Shown piece by piece: positions 1 to 6,141 of a stretch of 13,976 bases of DNA. Source of the DNA: Bacillota bacterium (GTDB taxonomy: Bacteria > Bacillota > Clostridia > Oscillospirales > Acutalibacteraceae); assembly GCA_023460155.1 (NCBI GenBank), contig JAEWRF010000034.1, positions 1 through 13,976 of the forward strand. Reading direction: 5' to 3'. Position 1 is the first letter of the stretch. Each line of letters opens with the position of its first letter. Made by a program: the position numbers and the translations under genes. The notes under the pieces were generated by a model. That model saw nothing but the letters and a program-made list of their open reading frames with translations, was not told the DNA's origin and did not search any database.

Positions 1-273
1 TACCTCAACGGCAGCAAGCTCTTTGTCGCCACCGTAAATCCCGATTTCAAGAGCGACACGACCATGAACCCCACCGTTAAGGGTGCCTATACCTTTAAGA
101 TTACCGCCAATGCGGCTCCGGCCGTCACGGTCGGCTCCGGCAACTTCAAGCTTACCTTTGTTTCGAAGTCCGGCAACGACTATTTCTACAAAATCACATC
201 CGCAAGCAAGGTCGGAAGCTCCGCCGGTATTTATGTAAACGGCACAAGAATTTTCATCGCCTTCGTAGGCTAA
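1..273 (+). CDS. C-terminal fragment of an unidentified, probably secreted or surface protein
   Basis: An open frame runs from the left edge to a TAA at 271-273, giving 90 residues with no start inside the window, so the gene is cut by the edge. The ATG at 64-66 has no good ribosome site and the frame is open upstream of it, so it is not taken as the start. The sequence is rich in Gly, Ser, Thr, Asn, Val and aromatic residues in alternating patterns (for example GAYTFKITANAAPAVTVGSG and GSSAGIYVNGTRIF). It has no cysteine and no hydrophobic helix. This is the look of a beta-sandwich domain at the end of an extracellular or wall-associated protein. No family is recognised and the secreted location is inference from composition only. 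A strong hairpin at 340-376 probably ends its transcript. Confidence 0.6.
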   Translation, partial: YLNGSKLFVATVNPDFKSDTTMNPTVKGAYTFKITANAAPAVTVGSGNFKLTFVSKSGNDYFYKITSASKVGSSAGIYVNGTRIFIAFVG

Positions 274-339
274 ACGATCCGCTTAGCGGGTTCGGCAAAC
301 CATTGTTTTCCCTAAAACTGATCTCGTTGTGATTGTGCG

Positions 340-376
340 GCATCGGCCCGGATTTTCATCCGGGCCGATGCTTTTC
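340..376 (+). terminator. Rho-independent terminator after the left-edge gene
   Basis: A perfect 14-bp stem (340-353 with 358-371, arm GCATCGGCCCGGAT) closes a 4-base TTTC loop and is followed by TTTT and a T-rich stretch on the plus strand. It lies 66 bases after the stop of the left-edge gene. Read on the minus strand there is no T-run after the stem, so it serves the plus-strand gene. Confidence 0.8.
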
Positions 377-397
377 ATATGGTTTTCATACATACAG

Positions 398-449
398 CTG
401 TCCCCGGCCCGAAGAAATACAGAGCGCGTATTTCTCAGACCGGGGACAG
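398..449. repeat. Long imperfect hairpin between convergent genes
   Basis: The outer stem is 10 bp (CTGTCCCCGG at 398-407 with CCGGGGACAG at 440-449). After a small internal loop there is an 8-bp inner stem (AGAAATAC at 413-420 with GTATTTCT at 428-435) around a 7-base loop. Neither strand has a clear T-run after it, so it is not a standard intrinsic terminator. It may protect the 3' end of the isomerase transcript, or be a copy of a dispersed palindromic element. Its copy number cannot be judged from this window. Confidence 0.5.
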
Positions 450-474
450 TAATATTCGCGAAGACGTTAAGGGT

Positions 475-492
475 CCGTCCGGAAACGGGCGG
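475..492 (+). other. Short GNRA-loop hairpin downstream of the isomerase gene
   Basis: CCGTCCG (475-481) pairs with CGGGCGG (486-492) around a GAAA loop. One of the seven pairs is a U-G wobble only if the plus strand is transcribed; on the minus strand the same pair is a C-A mismatch. It lies 12 bases beyond the isomerase stop. The role is unknown and it may be chance in GC-rich sequence. Confidence 0.25.
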
Positions 493-503
493 AACAGTCT
501 GTT

Positions 504-1991
504 TTATTCAAACGGATTTTCGGTTTTGTAAAGCATTCCCTTCGGCTGGTTGAACGCGATCTCCGGAATGCCGAGTGCGCGGAATACCGTAAACAGCGCG
601 CTCCCCGCGTGGGCAAACGCCACGGCGCCGTGGTGCGGGAAGTGCCTCTCGATCAGAACGTGGCGGTAGAAACGGCCCATTTCCGGGATTGCGAAAATTC
701 CGATGCCCCCGAAAGAACGGGTCGCTACCGGCAGAACCTCTCCCTGTGCGATGTAAGAGGTCAGCTTGCCTTCGGCGTTCCCCTGAAGGCGGAAGAACGT
801 AATTTTACCGGGCGCGATGTCGCCTTCCAGCGTACCGCGGGTGAAATCGGGCGTTCCGCCGTTCTCAAGCAGACGGTTCTGAATCAGTTGATATTTGACC
901 GCCGCGCCTTTTGCGAGCTTGCAGAACGGAGTATTCCCACAGTGGAAGCCCATGAAGGTATCTTTCAGCGCGTAGGGATACTTTCCGGCTACGTCGGATT
1001 CATAAAGGTCGCGCGGCACACTGTTGTTGATATCCAGCAGCGTGACGGCGTCGCCTGTTACGCAGGCCCCGATGTATTCGCTCAAAGCGCCGTAGATATC
1101 CACTTCGCACGCGACCGGAATCCCGCGGGAGGTCAGGCGGCTGTTGACATAGCAGGGTTCGAACCCGAATTCCTTCGGGAATGCGGGCCAGCACTTATCC
1201 GCGAAGGCCACATATTTGCTGGAGCCCTTATTGTCCCTTGCCCAATCGAGCAGAGTAAGCTCAAACTGCGCCATGCGCGGCAGAAGATCCGGGTAATGGT
1301 TCCCGTCGACTCCGAGCTCCGCAGCCATATCCGCCGCCACTTCCGCAATTCGGGAATCGTCCTTGTGCGCTTTGTAGGCGACCAGAAGATCCAGCTCCGA
1401 ATTTTCCTGTACCTCAACGCCGATGTCGTAAAGCGGCTGAATCGGCGCATTGCAGGCAAAGAAATCCTGTGGGCGGGGACCGAAGGTAATAATCTTCAGC
1501 GATTTGACGCCGATGAGTGCGCGCGCTGCCGGCACAAAGTCCGCAATGCTCTCGGCAAGTTCCTCCGCCGTGCCGACCGGGTACTCCGGAATCACAGCGG
1601 TAAGGTGACGCAGGCCGAGGTTATAGGAACAGTTGAGCATGCCGCAGTAGGCGTCTCCTCTGCCGTTAATCAGGTCCTTCCCGGTTTCTTCGGCGGCGGC
1701 AACATACATGACCGGGCCGTCAAAATATTTCGCGATCAGGGTTTCAGGCGTTTCGGGGCCGAAATTGCCCAGGAACACCACCAGAGCATTGCATCCGGCC
1801 GCTTTGACTTCCTCGAGGGCCTTCAGCATATCCTGCTCATTTTCAACCGTTGTTTTGGCCTCGTAAATTGTGCCGTATTTCGCCGTATAGGAATCCACAA
1901 TCGCTTTTCTTCTCTTTTCAGAGAGGGAAACGATAAAACAGTCACGGCTGACGGCGATGATTCCAAGCTTTACTTCAGGGATATTCGTCAT
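504..1991 (-). CDS. L-fucose/L-arabinose isomerase family protein (aldose-ketose isomerase)
   Basis: This 495-residue protein belongs to the FucI/AraA fold, metal-dependent cytoplasmic enzymes that convert aldoses to ketoses. Visible family marks are an N-terminal alpha/beta region with VVFLGNFGPE (residues 71-80), a central CEVDIYGAL (295-303), LLDINN (318-323), FHCGNTP (349-355) and a C-terminal HFPHHGAVAFAHAG (450-463). Glu296, Asp320 and one of His450/453/454 are the expected metal ligands by analogy with FucI's Glu-Asp-His set. Length is close to AraA (about 500) and shorter than classical FucI (about 590). The ATG is fixed by AAAGGAG lying inside the last codons of the upstream kinase gene, 9 bases before the start. 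The two genes are 6 bases apart, so translation is probably coupled. The substrate is not determined. A xylulokinase-like partner suggests the product is D-xylulose or a related ketopentose. It is clearly not a XylA-type xylose isomerase. Confidence 0.85.
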   Translation of the reverse strand: MTNIPEVKLGIIAVSRDCFIVSLSEKRRKAIVDSYTAKYGTIYEAKTTVENEQDMLKALEEVKAAGCNALVVFLGNFGPETPETLIAKYFDGPVMYVAAAEETGKDLINGRGDAYCGMLNCSYNLGLRHLTAVIPEYPVGTAEELAESIADFVPAARALIGVKSLKIITFGPRPQDFFACNAPIQPLYDIGVEVQENSELDLLVAYKAHKDDSRIAEVAADMAAELGVDGNHYPDLLPRMAQFELTLLDWARDNKGSSKYVAFADKCWPAFPKEFGFEPCYVNSRLTSRGIPVACEVDIYGALSEYIGACVTGDAVTLLDINNSVPRDLYESDVAGKYPYALKDTFMGFHCGNTPFCKLAKGAAVKYQLIQNRLLENGGTPDFTRGTLEGDIAPGKITFFRLQGNAEGKLTSYIAQGEVLPVATRSFGGIGIFAIPEMGRFYRHVLIERHFPHHGAVAFAHAGSALFTVFRALGIPEIAFNQPKGMLYKTENPFE

Positions 1992-1997
1992 GTCAAG

Positions 1998-3515
1998 TCA
2001 CTCCTTTGTTTCATGAAAGCTCCATTTCAGAGCATCGTAGAATTTTATGTATTGCGCATAGTGTTCCTCATAGCGCGCCACATTTGCCGTTATCGGCGCC
2101 GTCACGCTTTCCGAACGGATCAGCGGTACGGTTTCCTCCAGGCTGCCCCAGATACCGGCGGTCACGCCCGCCGCCAGAGCGGCGCCAAAGGAACCGCCCT
2201 CCGCGCTGCCGTATACGGTGCGCACGGGAAGATTAAAAACATCCGCAAAGATCTGCCGCCAGAGCGGGCTTACCGCGCCGCCGCCGGCAATGACAATTTC
2301 ACTGGCGTCTTTCGCCCCGATCAGTTCGTATACCTGACGCAGAGAGAAAGCGACGCCCTCCAGAACCGCACGTGCGAAATGTCCCTTGCCGTGGCGGGCG
2401 GTTACGCCGAGAAACGCACCGCGGGCAAAGGGATCGTTCAGAGGCGCACGCTCTCCGGAAAGGTACGGAAGGAAAAACATTCCTTCACAGCACGGAGGGA
2501 CTGAGGCCGCCTCGGCATCCAGCAGAGCAAACGCGTTTTTACCCTCTTCTTTCGCTCTCCGGGTTTCATCCTGCCCGAGCGAGTTCCGGAACCACTGATA
2601 GGAACCTGCCGCCGCCAAAGTCACGCCCATCGCACTGAACGAGCCCGGCTCGTTCCCGCAGAAAACCTGAAGCATCCCATTGGGATTCGCGGTAAAGCTG
2701 GCCAGCCCCATGGCAACGACGCCGGAGGTACCGACCGTCACCCCGACCCGGCCGGACTTTGCCAGACCGAGACCCGTAGTCGAAATCACGGCGTCTCCGC
2801 CGCCGCCGCCGACGGGGATTTCCTCCGGAAGCCCGGTGCATTCCGCCGCGGCCTGCGTCAGAAACCCTGAAACCGCTGTGGACTCCACCGCTTCAACAAA
2901 CAGCTCCGGATCCAGACCCGCTTTCCGGATGAGGTCCACAGCCCAGCGGCGTTCCCTCACGGAGAAAAGCCCGGTTCCCGAGGCATCGGAAACATCCGTT
3001 TTCAGTTCCCCCGTCAGTTTCAGGCGGATATAGTCCTTGGGGTTGATGATATGAACGGTTTTGCGGTAATTCTCCGGTTCATTTTCCTTCATCCAGAGGA
3101 TTTTTCCGCCCGTATACCCCGTCAGCATCCGATTATTGGTAATCGACAGAAGCGCGTCCTGTCCTCCTGCCAGTTCGGTAATCTCGTCGCACTGCTTTCC
3201 GGTTCTCTGGTCGTTCCAGAGAATGGCACGCCGCACCACGCAGTTTTCGCGGTCGAGCGCAACCATGCCGTGCATCTGGCCCGAAAGGCCCACGGCGCAT
3301 ACCTGCCTGCCCCTCAGCGTCGGAAGAATTTTCCGGATTCCGGCCGCCGTGGCGTTCCACCAGTCTTCGGGGTCCTGTTCGGACCATCCTTCCTGCGGAA
3401 CATAGCAGGGGTACTCTTCCGTAACGGAGCCCAGAATCACACCGGAGTCATCCAAGGCAAGAATTTTGCACCCGGAAGTTCCGACGTCGATACCAAGAAC
3501 ACATCTTTCAGCCAT
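1998..3515 (-). CDS. xylB: Xylulokinase-like FGGY carbohydrate kinase
   Basis: A full-length (505-residue) FGGY kinase that phosphorylates a ketopentose with ATP. Domain 1 carries the phosphate-binding start GIDVGTSGCK (8-17), the GLSGQMHG motif typical of xylulokinases (76-83) and LWNDQRT (99-105). SDASGTGLF (176-184) follows. The catalytic Asp241 lies in GGGGGDAV. The C-terminal ATPase domain shows VGTSGVV (261-267), LPYLSGERAP (349-358) and AGGGAVSPLWRQIFAD (410-425). The MHG motif and overall length favour D-xylulose over L-ribulose or glycerol. The start ATG has AAAGGAGA about 8 bases upstream. It is the second gene of the operon, 18 bases after the DUF4867-like gene and 6 bases before the isomerase. 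The run of five glycines before the catalytic Asp is slightly unusual. Xylulokinase is the best call; a related pentulose kinase is possible. Confidence 0.85.
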   Translation of the reverse strand: MAERCVLGIDVGTSGCKILALDDSGVILGSVTEEYPCYVPQEGWSEQDPEDWWNATAAGIRKILPTLRGRQVCAVGLSGQMHGMVALDRENCVVRRAILWNDQRTGKQCDEITELAGGQDALLSITNNRMLTGYTGGKILWMKENEPENYRKTVHIINPKDYIRLKLTGELKTDVSDASGTGLFSVRERRWAVDLIRKAGLDPELFVEAVESTAVSGFLTQAAAECTGLPEEIPVGGGGGDAVISTTGLGLAKSGRVGVTVGTSGVVAMGLASFTANPNGMLQVFCGNEPGSFSAMGVTLAAAGSYQWFRNSLGQDETRRAKEEGKNAFALLDAEAASVPPCCEGMFFLPYLSGERAPLNDPFARGAFLGVTARHGKGHFARAVLEGVAFSLRQVYELIGAKDASEIVIAGGGAVSPLWRQIFADVFNLPVRTVYGSAEGGSFGAALAAGVTAGIWGSLEETVPLIRSESVTAPITANVARYEEHYAQYIKFYDALKWSFHETKE

Positions 3516-3533
3516 TCTATCTTCTCCTTTCCG

Positions 3534-4175
3534 CTACCGCAGTGAAACATTCCATCCCTGCAGACCGACAAAAGCGCCGTCAGCCTGTAAACCGGATTCC
3601 TGGTGCGCAATCAGCCACTTGTTTCTGGCAAACAGCAGTTTCGCTTCCCCTTCCTTTTCCGGAACGGTTTCCAGCGGGAGGTTAGTGTTCCGAGGCAGAA
3701 CAACCGCGTCCCGGAAACCCTCCGCCGATGCGTTGCACGGAGCAAAGTGAAGCGTGGTCGCGTACAGTTCCACCGCGGTTCCGGCCGGAACAAGGAACGC
3801 TTCGACCCTCTCGGTATCATAGGTAAACGAATTCGCGTCCACATCCTGCTGAGAACCGAGCAGAAGAATCAGGTCCGTTTCCGCGATATTGATTTCGGAA
3901 CTCCGATGATACTCCAGAGCATTGAGCAGGTAATTGCTGCCGTTGCAGTAGCCCAATTCGATCGGCAGTCCGCCGAATTCCCGGTTCTGCAGCACTTTGA
4001 AAATTTCCAGTTTTTCCAGTTCCGGGTCGGAGGCGACATAAACCGTTGAATCCGACGGGCAGGGGGTCTTTTTCAGCTGATTTAAAAGCGGAGCCCAGTC
4101 AATCCCGGAAATGACCCTGCCGTATTTTCGAAACCCTTCATCCCGGATGGATTGAATTTTGATTGTTTCACTCAT
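3534..4175 (-). CDS. DUF4867-like protein, probable cupin-fold sugar-operon protein
   Basis: A 213-residue soluble protein with no signal peptide or membrane segment. It resembles the uncharacterised DUF4867 family found in Firmicutes carbohydrate operons (recognition by eye, moderate certainty). Short beta-rich segments carry conserved-looking polar clusters: YHRSSEINIAETD (89-101), VPAGTAVELYATTLHFAPC (129-147) and NKWLIAHQ (185-192). His90, Glu94, Glu136, His143 and His191 could form a cupin-type metal site, which is inference. The start was set at the ATG at 4173-4175, with AGAAGGA 11 bases upstream. An in-frame GTG three codons earlier (4182-4184) sits only 2 bases after that site. First gene of the operon, followed after 18 bases by the kinase. 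Candidate roles are sugar isomerase, epimerase or mutarotase, none demonstrated. Confidence 0.7.
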   Translation of the reverse strand: MSETIKIQSIRDEGFRKYGRVISGIDWAPLLNQLKKTPCPSDSTVYVASDPELEKLEIFKVLQNREFGGLPIELGYCNGSNYLLNALEYHRSSEINIAETDLILLLGSQQDVDANSFTYDTERVEAFLVPAGTAVELYATTLHFAPCNASAEGFRDAVVLPRNTNLPLETVPEKEGEAKLLFARNKWLIAHQESGLQADGAFVGLQGWNVSLR

Positions 4176-4212
4176 ACTGATCACTGTCCTTCTGATTTTT
4201 AACTTTTAAAAA

Positions 4213-4230
4213 ATACTTTTCATAAAGTAT
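4213..4230. promoter_or_regulatory. Candidate ROK repressor operator at the catabolic promoter
   Basis: Inverted repeat ATACTTT-TCAT-AAAGTAT. Its inner 16 bases (4214-4229) match the perfect palindrome upstream of the second ROK gene at 13 of 16 positions. It overlaps the last base of the predicted -10 box and the start point (about 4222) of the DUF4867-kinase-isomerase operon, the standard place for a repressor. Confidence 0.65.
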
Positions 4231-4257
4231 GATATCATTTTACTCGTTTCCTGTCTA
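4229..4257 (-). promoter_or_regulatory. Promoter of the DUF4867-kinase-isomerase operon
   Basis: On the minus strand, -35 TAGACA (4252-4257) and -10 TATCAT (4229-4234) are separated by 17 bases; each matches the sigma-A consensus at 5 of 6 positions. The expected start near 4222 leaves a leader of about 47 bases before the ATG at 4175. Confidence 0.65.
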
Positions 4258-4311
4258 CCGCATGAAAGAATAAAACGCCGCACACACTAAAATAAAACAC
4301 TTAAGTAAAAC

Positions 4312-4340
4312 TTGCAAAAAAATCGATCCGGATATAGAAT
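4312..4340 (+). promoter_or_regulatory. Promoter of the first ROK regulator gene
   Basis: TTGCAA (4312-4317) and TAGAAT (4335-4340) are separated by 17 bases on the plus strand, matching consensus at 4/6 and 5/6. The leader would be about 90 bases. Directly downstream is a short inverted repeat ACGAA-acaga-TTCGT (4341-4355), which could be an operator or chance. The promoter lies about 80 bases from the operator at 4213-4230. Confidence 0.45.
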
Positions 4341-4438
4341 ACGAAACAGATTCGTGCTATGATTTTTACAAAAGAATCCGTCAAAATGAGGGAAGAGTTC
4401 CAGCAAAATGATTTTTCCCGGAAAAAGGTGTGTTAGGT

Positions 4439-5548
4439 TTGAATAATCTTCAGGTAAGAGATGTAAACAAGAACAGAATCATGAATTTTCTTTATTCCAA
4501 CAATGGAGCAACAAAGCAGAACATTGCCGATTCCCTGAGCCTGAGCATGCCCACCGTCTCCCTGATTTTAAAGGATCTCGAAAAGCGCGGTCTGGTCATG
4601 AAGTCCGGAACACTGAAATCTTCCGGCGGAAGAAAACCGTTTGTCAACTCGCTGGACTACGGTGCCCGGCTCTCCTGCGGAATCGAAATCACGCAGAATC
4701 ATCTCCGCTTTGTGGTGATCGACCTCGGGGAAAACGTCCTGTTTTATAAAAAGATCCGTGAGCCGTTTCAGAACAACGATGACTATTTCAAAACTCTGGC
4801 AGAAGATCTGGATCTCTTCCTGCAGGAAAACCATGTGGACCTTTGCAAACTGCTTGGGGTCGGCATTGCGGTTCCCGGGCTGGTGAATACGAAAGCCGAC
4901 CTTCTGGAGTACAGCCCGACGCTGCAAGTAAAAGGCCTTCCGATCGGCAGCCTGAAGAAATACATTCCCTACCCTGTCATGCTCAACAATGAAGCAAATC
5001 TGGCCGGATTGGCTGAAATCTGGAAAATAGACGAAGTGGAAAGCGCCGTTTTCCTTTCCGTCAACAAGGGCGTCGGCGGAGCGATTATCATCGACAACAA
5101 ACTCTACAACGGCATCAACGGATATTCCGGAGAATTCGGTCACATGACGATCGTACAGAACGGGCTGCCCTGCAGCTGCGGAAAAAAAGGCTGTCTGGAA
5201 GCGTACTGCTCCACAAAGGTTTTAACCGAGCCGAATTTCGAGGACGTGGATGATTTTTTCGCGGCGCTTGAAATGGGCAATCAGTACTGCAAACAGAAAT
5301 GGGACAATTATCTGGATTACCTTGCCACCGGCGTCAACAATATTCGTACGGTTTTCGACTCCGAAATTATTATCGGCGGCGAAGTTGACCGTTACCTGGA
5401 AAAATACTCCGACATCTTTTTGGAAAAGCTGTTTGCTCTACATTCCTTCGGAGGGAAAACGGACTATCTTCATTTCAGTAAATTCAACGATAAAGCGAGC
5501 GCCATCGGCGCCGCGCTGCTGCAGATTGATTCCTTCCTGAACGATTAA
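4439..5548 (+). CDS. ROK-family transcriptional regulator (XylR-type), first copy
   Basis: A 369-residue repressor of the ROK family, with an N-terminal winged helix-turn-helix and a sugar-kinase-like sensing domain. The HTH is visible at about residues 25-51 (TKQNIADSLSLSMPTVSLIL...), followed by the linker GGRKP (63-67). The ROK signature comes later: NKGVGGAI, then Zn-site residues GH..CSCGKKGCLEAYC with His235, Cys245, Cys247 and Cys252. At the position where ROK kinases have catalytic Asp in an NDAN-like motif, this protein reads NNEAN (183-187), so it is a sensor and not an active sugar kinase. The TTG start at 4439 was chosen because AAAGG lies 10 bases upstream; an in-frame GTG at 4430 would sit only one base after that site. 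It is divergent from the catabolic operon across a 263-base promoter region and most likely represses it. The ligand is unproven; xylose or a related sugar is likely. Confidence 0.9.
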   Translation: MNNLQVRDVNKNRIMNFLYSNNGATKQNIADSLSLSMPTVSLILKDLEKRGLVMKSGTLKSSGGRKPFVNSLDYGARLSCGIEITQNHLRFVVIDLGENVLFYKKIREPFQNNDDYFKTLAEDLDLFLQENHVDLCKLLGVGIAVPGLVNTKADLLEYSPTLQVKGLPIGSLKKYIPYPVMLNNEANLAGLAEIWKIDEVESAVFLSVNKGVGGAIIIDNKLYNGINGYSGEFGHMTIVQNGLPCSCGKKGCLEAYCSTKVLTEPNFEDVDDFFAALEMGNQYCKQKWDNYLDYLATGVNNIRTVFDSEIIIGGEVDRYLEKYSDIFLEKLFALHSFGGKTDYLHFSKFNDKASAIGAALLQIDSFLND

Positions 5549-5575
5549 ACCCGGCGGGCGGAAGAGAAAAAGACA

Positions 5576-5606
5576 GAAACAGAACAAACCCGGCTCCTGC
5601 CGCCGG
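5576..5606 (-). terminator. Probable terminator of the small membrane-protein gene
   Basis: Read on the minus strand, CCGGC-ggcagga-GCCGG (5606 to 5590) is followed by a T-rich but interrupted tract (GTTTGTTCTGTTTCTG). It lies 24 bases past the stop of the membrane-protein gene. The stem is only 5 bp, so efficiency is uncertain. No T-run follows on the plus strand, so it would not end the ROK transcript. Confidence 0.4.
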
Positions 5607-5630
5607 AAAAGCGCAGTTCTTTTGATGGAT

Positions 5631-5945
5631 TTACCGCCGGTCGATATCGTCGGGAAGGCTGCTGCCGTCCTCCCCGGAGAACTCCGGCCCACTTTCGCCT
5701 GCCGGTACGGCAAGCGATTTTTTATACTGCCGCCATGCATAGATGCAGAATGCAACGGATGTCAGCAGAAAGACTGAACTGGCGAGCACCGTAACCCAAA
5801 GCGGCAAAGAGGTGGTGTGCTTCACCGCCGCCTCGACAATTCCTTTTGTCAGATACAGAATATAAAGTGCCACCAGAATGCGCAAAGTCAACTTGACTTT
5901 GGCATTCTTTTTTTTTGCGCGGATTTCATCCGGTTCCTTCTGCAT
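5631..5945 (-). CDS. Small two-helix membrane protein, unknown function
   Basis: A 104-residue protein with a basic N-terminus (EIRAKKKNAKVK, about residues 8-19), then two hydrophobic segments at about 20-41 and 47-70, and an acidic hydrophilic tail rich in Gly, Ser, Glu and Asp. The profile fits an inner-membrane hairpin; under the positive-inside rule the charged N-terminus would face the cytoplasm. No family is recognised. The second of two close in-frame ATGs (5943-5945) was chosen because GGAGG lies 8 bases before it, whereas the first (5949-5951) is only 2 bases away. It follows mmsB in the same direction after a 196-base gap with no good terminator, so it could be read from the transporter transcript, and it converges with the first ROK gene. 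The strong ribosome site and membrane pattern support a real gene. Confidence 0.65.
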   Translation of the reverse strand: MQKEPDEIRAKKKNAKVKLTLRILVALYILYLTKGIVEAAVKHTTSLPLWVTVLASSVFLLTSVAFCIYAWRQYKKSLAVPAGESGPEFSGEDGSSLPDDIDRR

Positions 5946-6141
5946 ATGCATATCCTCCGCATTCCAAGGAGCTCGTAAAAGTGCCTGACCGGGAATAAAT
6001 TTTACAGGCCGTGCACGCCGCGCTTTAGAGTTCTTTTCCCACGATGTGAGAAGCTCCCGCCGCGCGGCGCCCCAGCCTCAGAAACTGTCCTCCCGGATAT
6101 TTTCAGCTGTACACTGGGACCAGCCTAAAGCCGGTTCCGTT

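Noticed and set aside
609..2504. A 631-codon open frame on the plus strand opposite the isomerase and kinase genes
   Set aside because: It is antisense to two well-recognised enzymes with full motifs, has no protein-family features, is rich in Arg/His/Ala from GC-biased codons, and lacks a good ribosome site.
4185..4438. A CcpA catabolite-repression (cre) site upstream of either ROK gene, the catabolic operon or chvE
   Set aside because: No stretch in these upstream regions fits the cre consensus well enough to list.
4568..5143. A 191-codon minus-strand frame inside the first ROK gene
   Set aside because: The plus-strand ROK protein has all domains intact here and the antisense frame shows no start site or family pattern.
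6119..6135. A 6-bp hairpin (ACCGGC-tttag-GCTGGT on the minus strand) just after mmsB as a terminator
   Set aside because: The stem is short with one wobble pair and no T-run follows, so it cannot be called a terminator.
5946..6141. A search for a gene or RNA element in the gap between mmsB and the small membrane-protein gene
   Set aside because: Apart from the ribosome site of the membrane-protein gene, only GC-rich sequence with a 12-base palindrome (CGCCGCGCGGCG) was seen, with no start site, clear structure or promoter.
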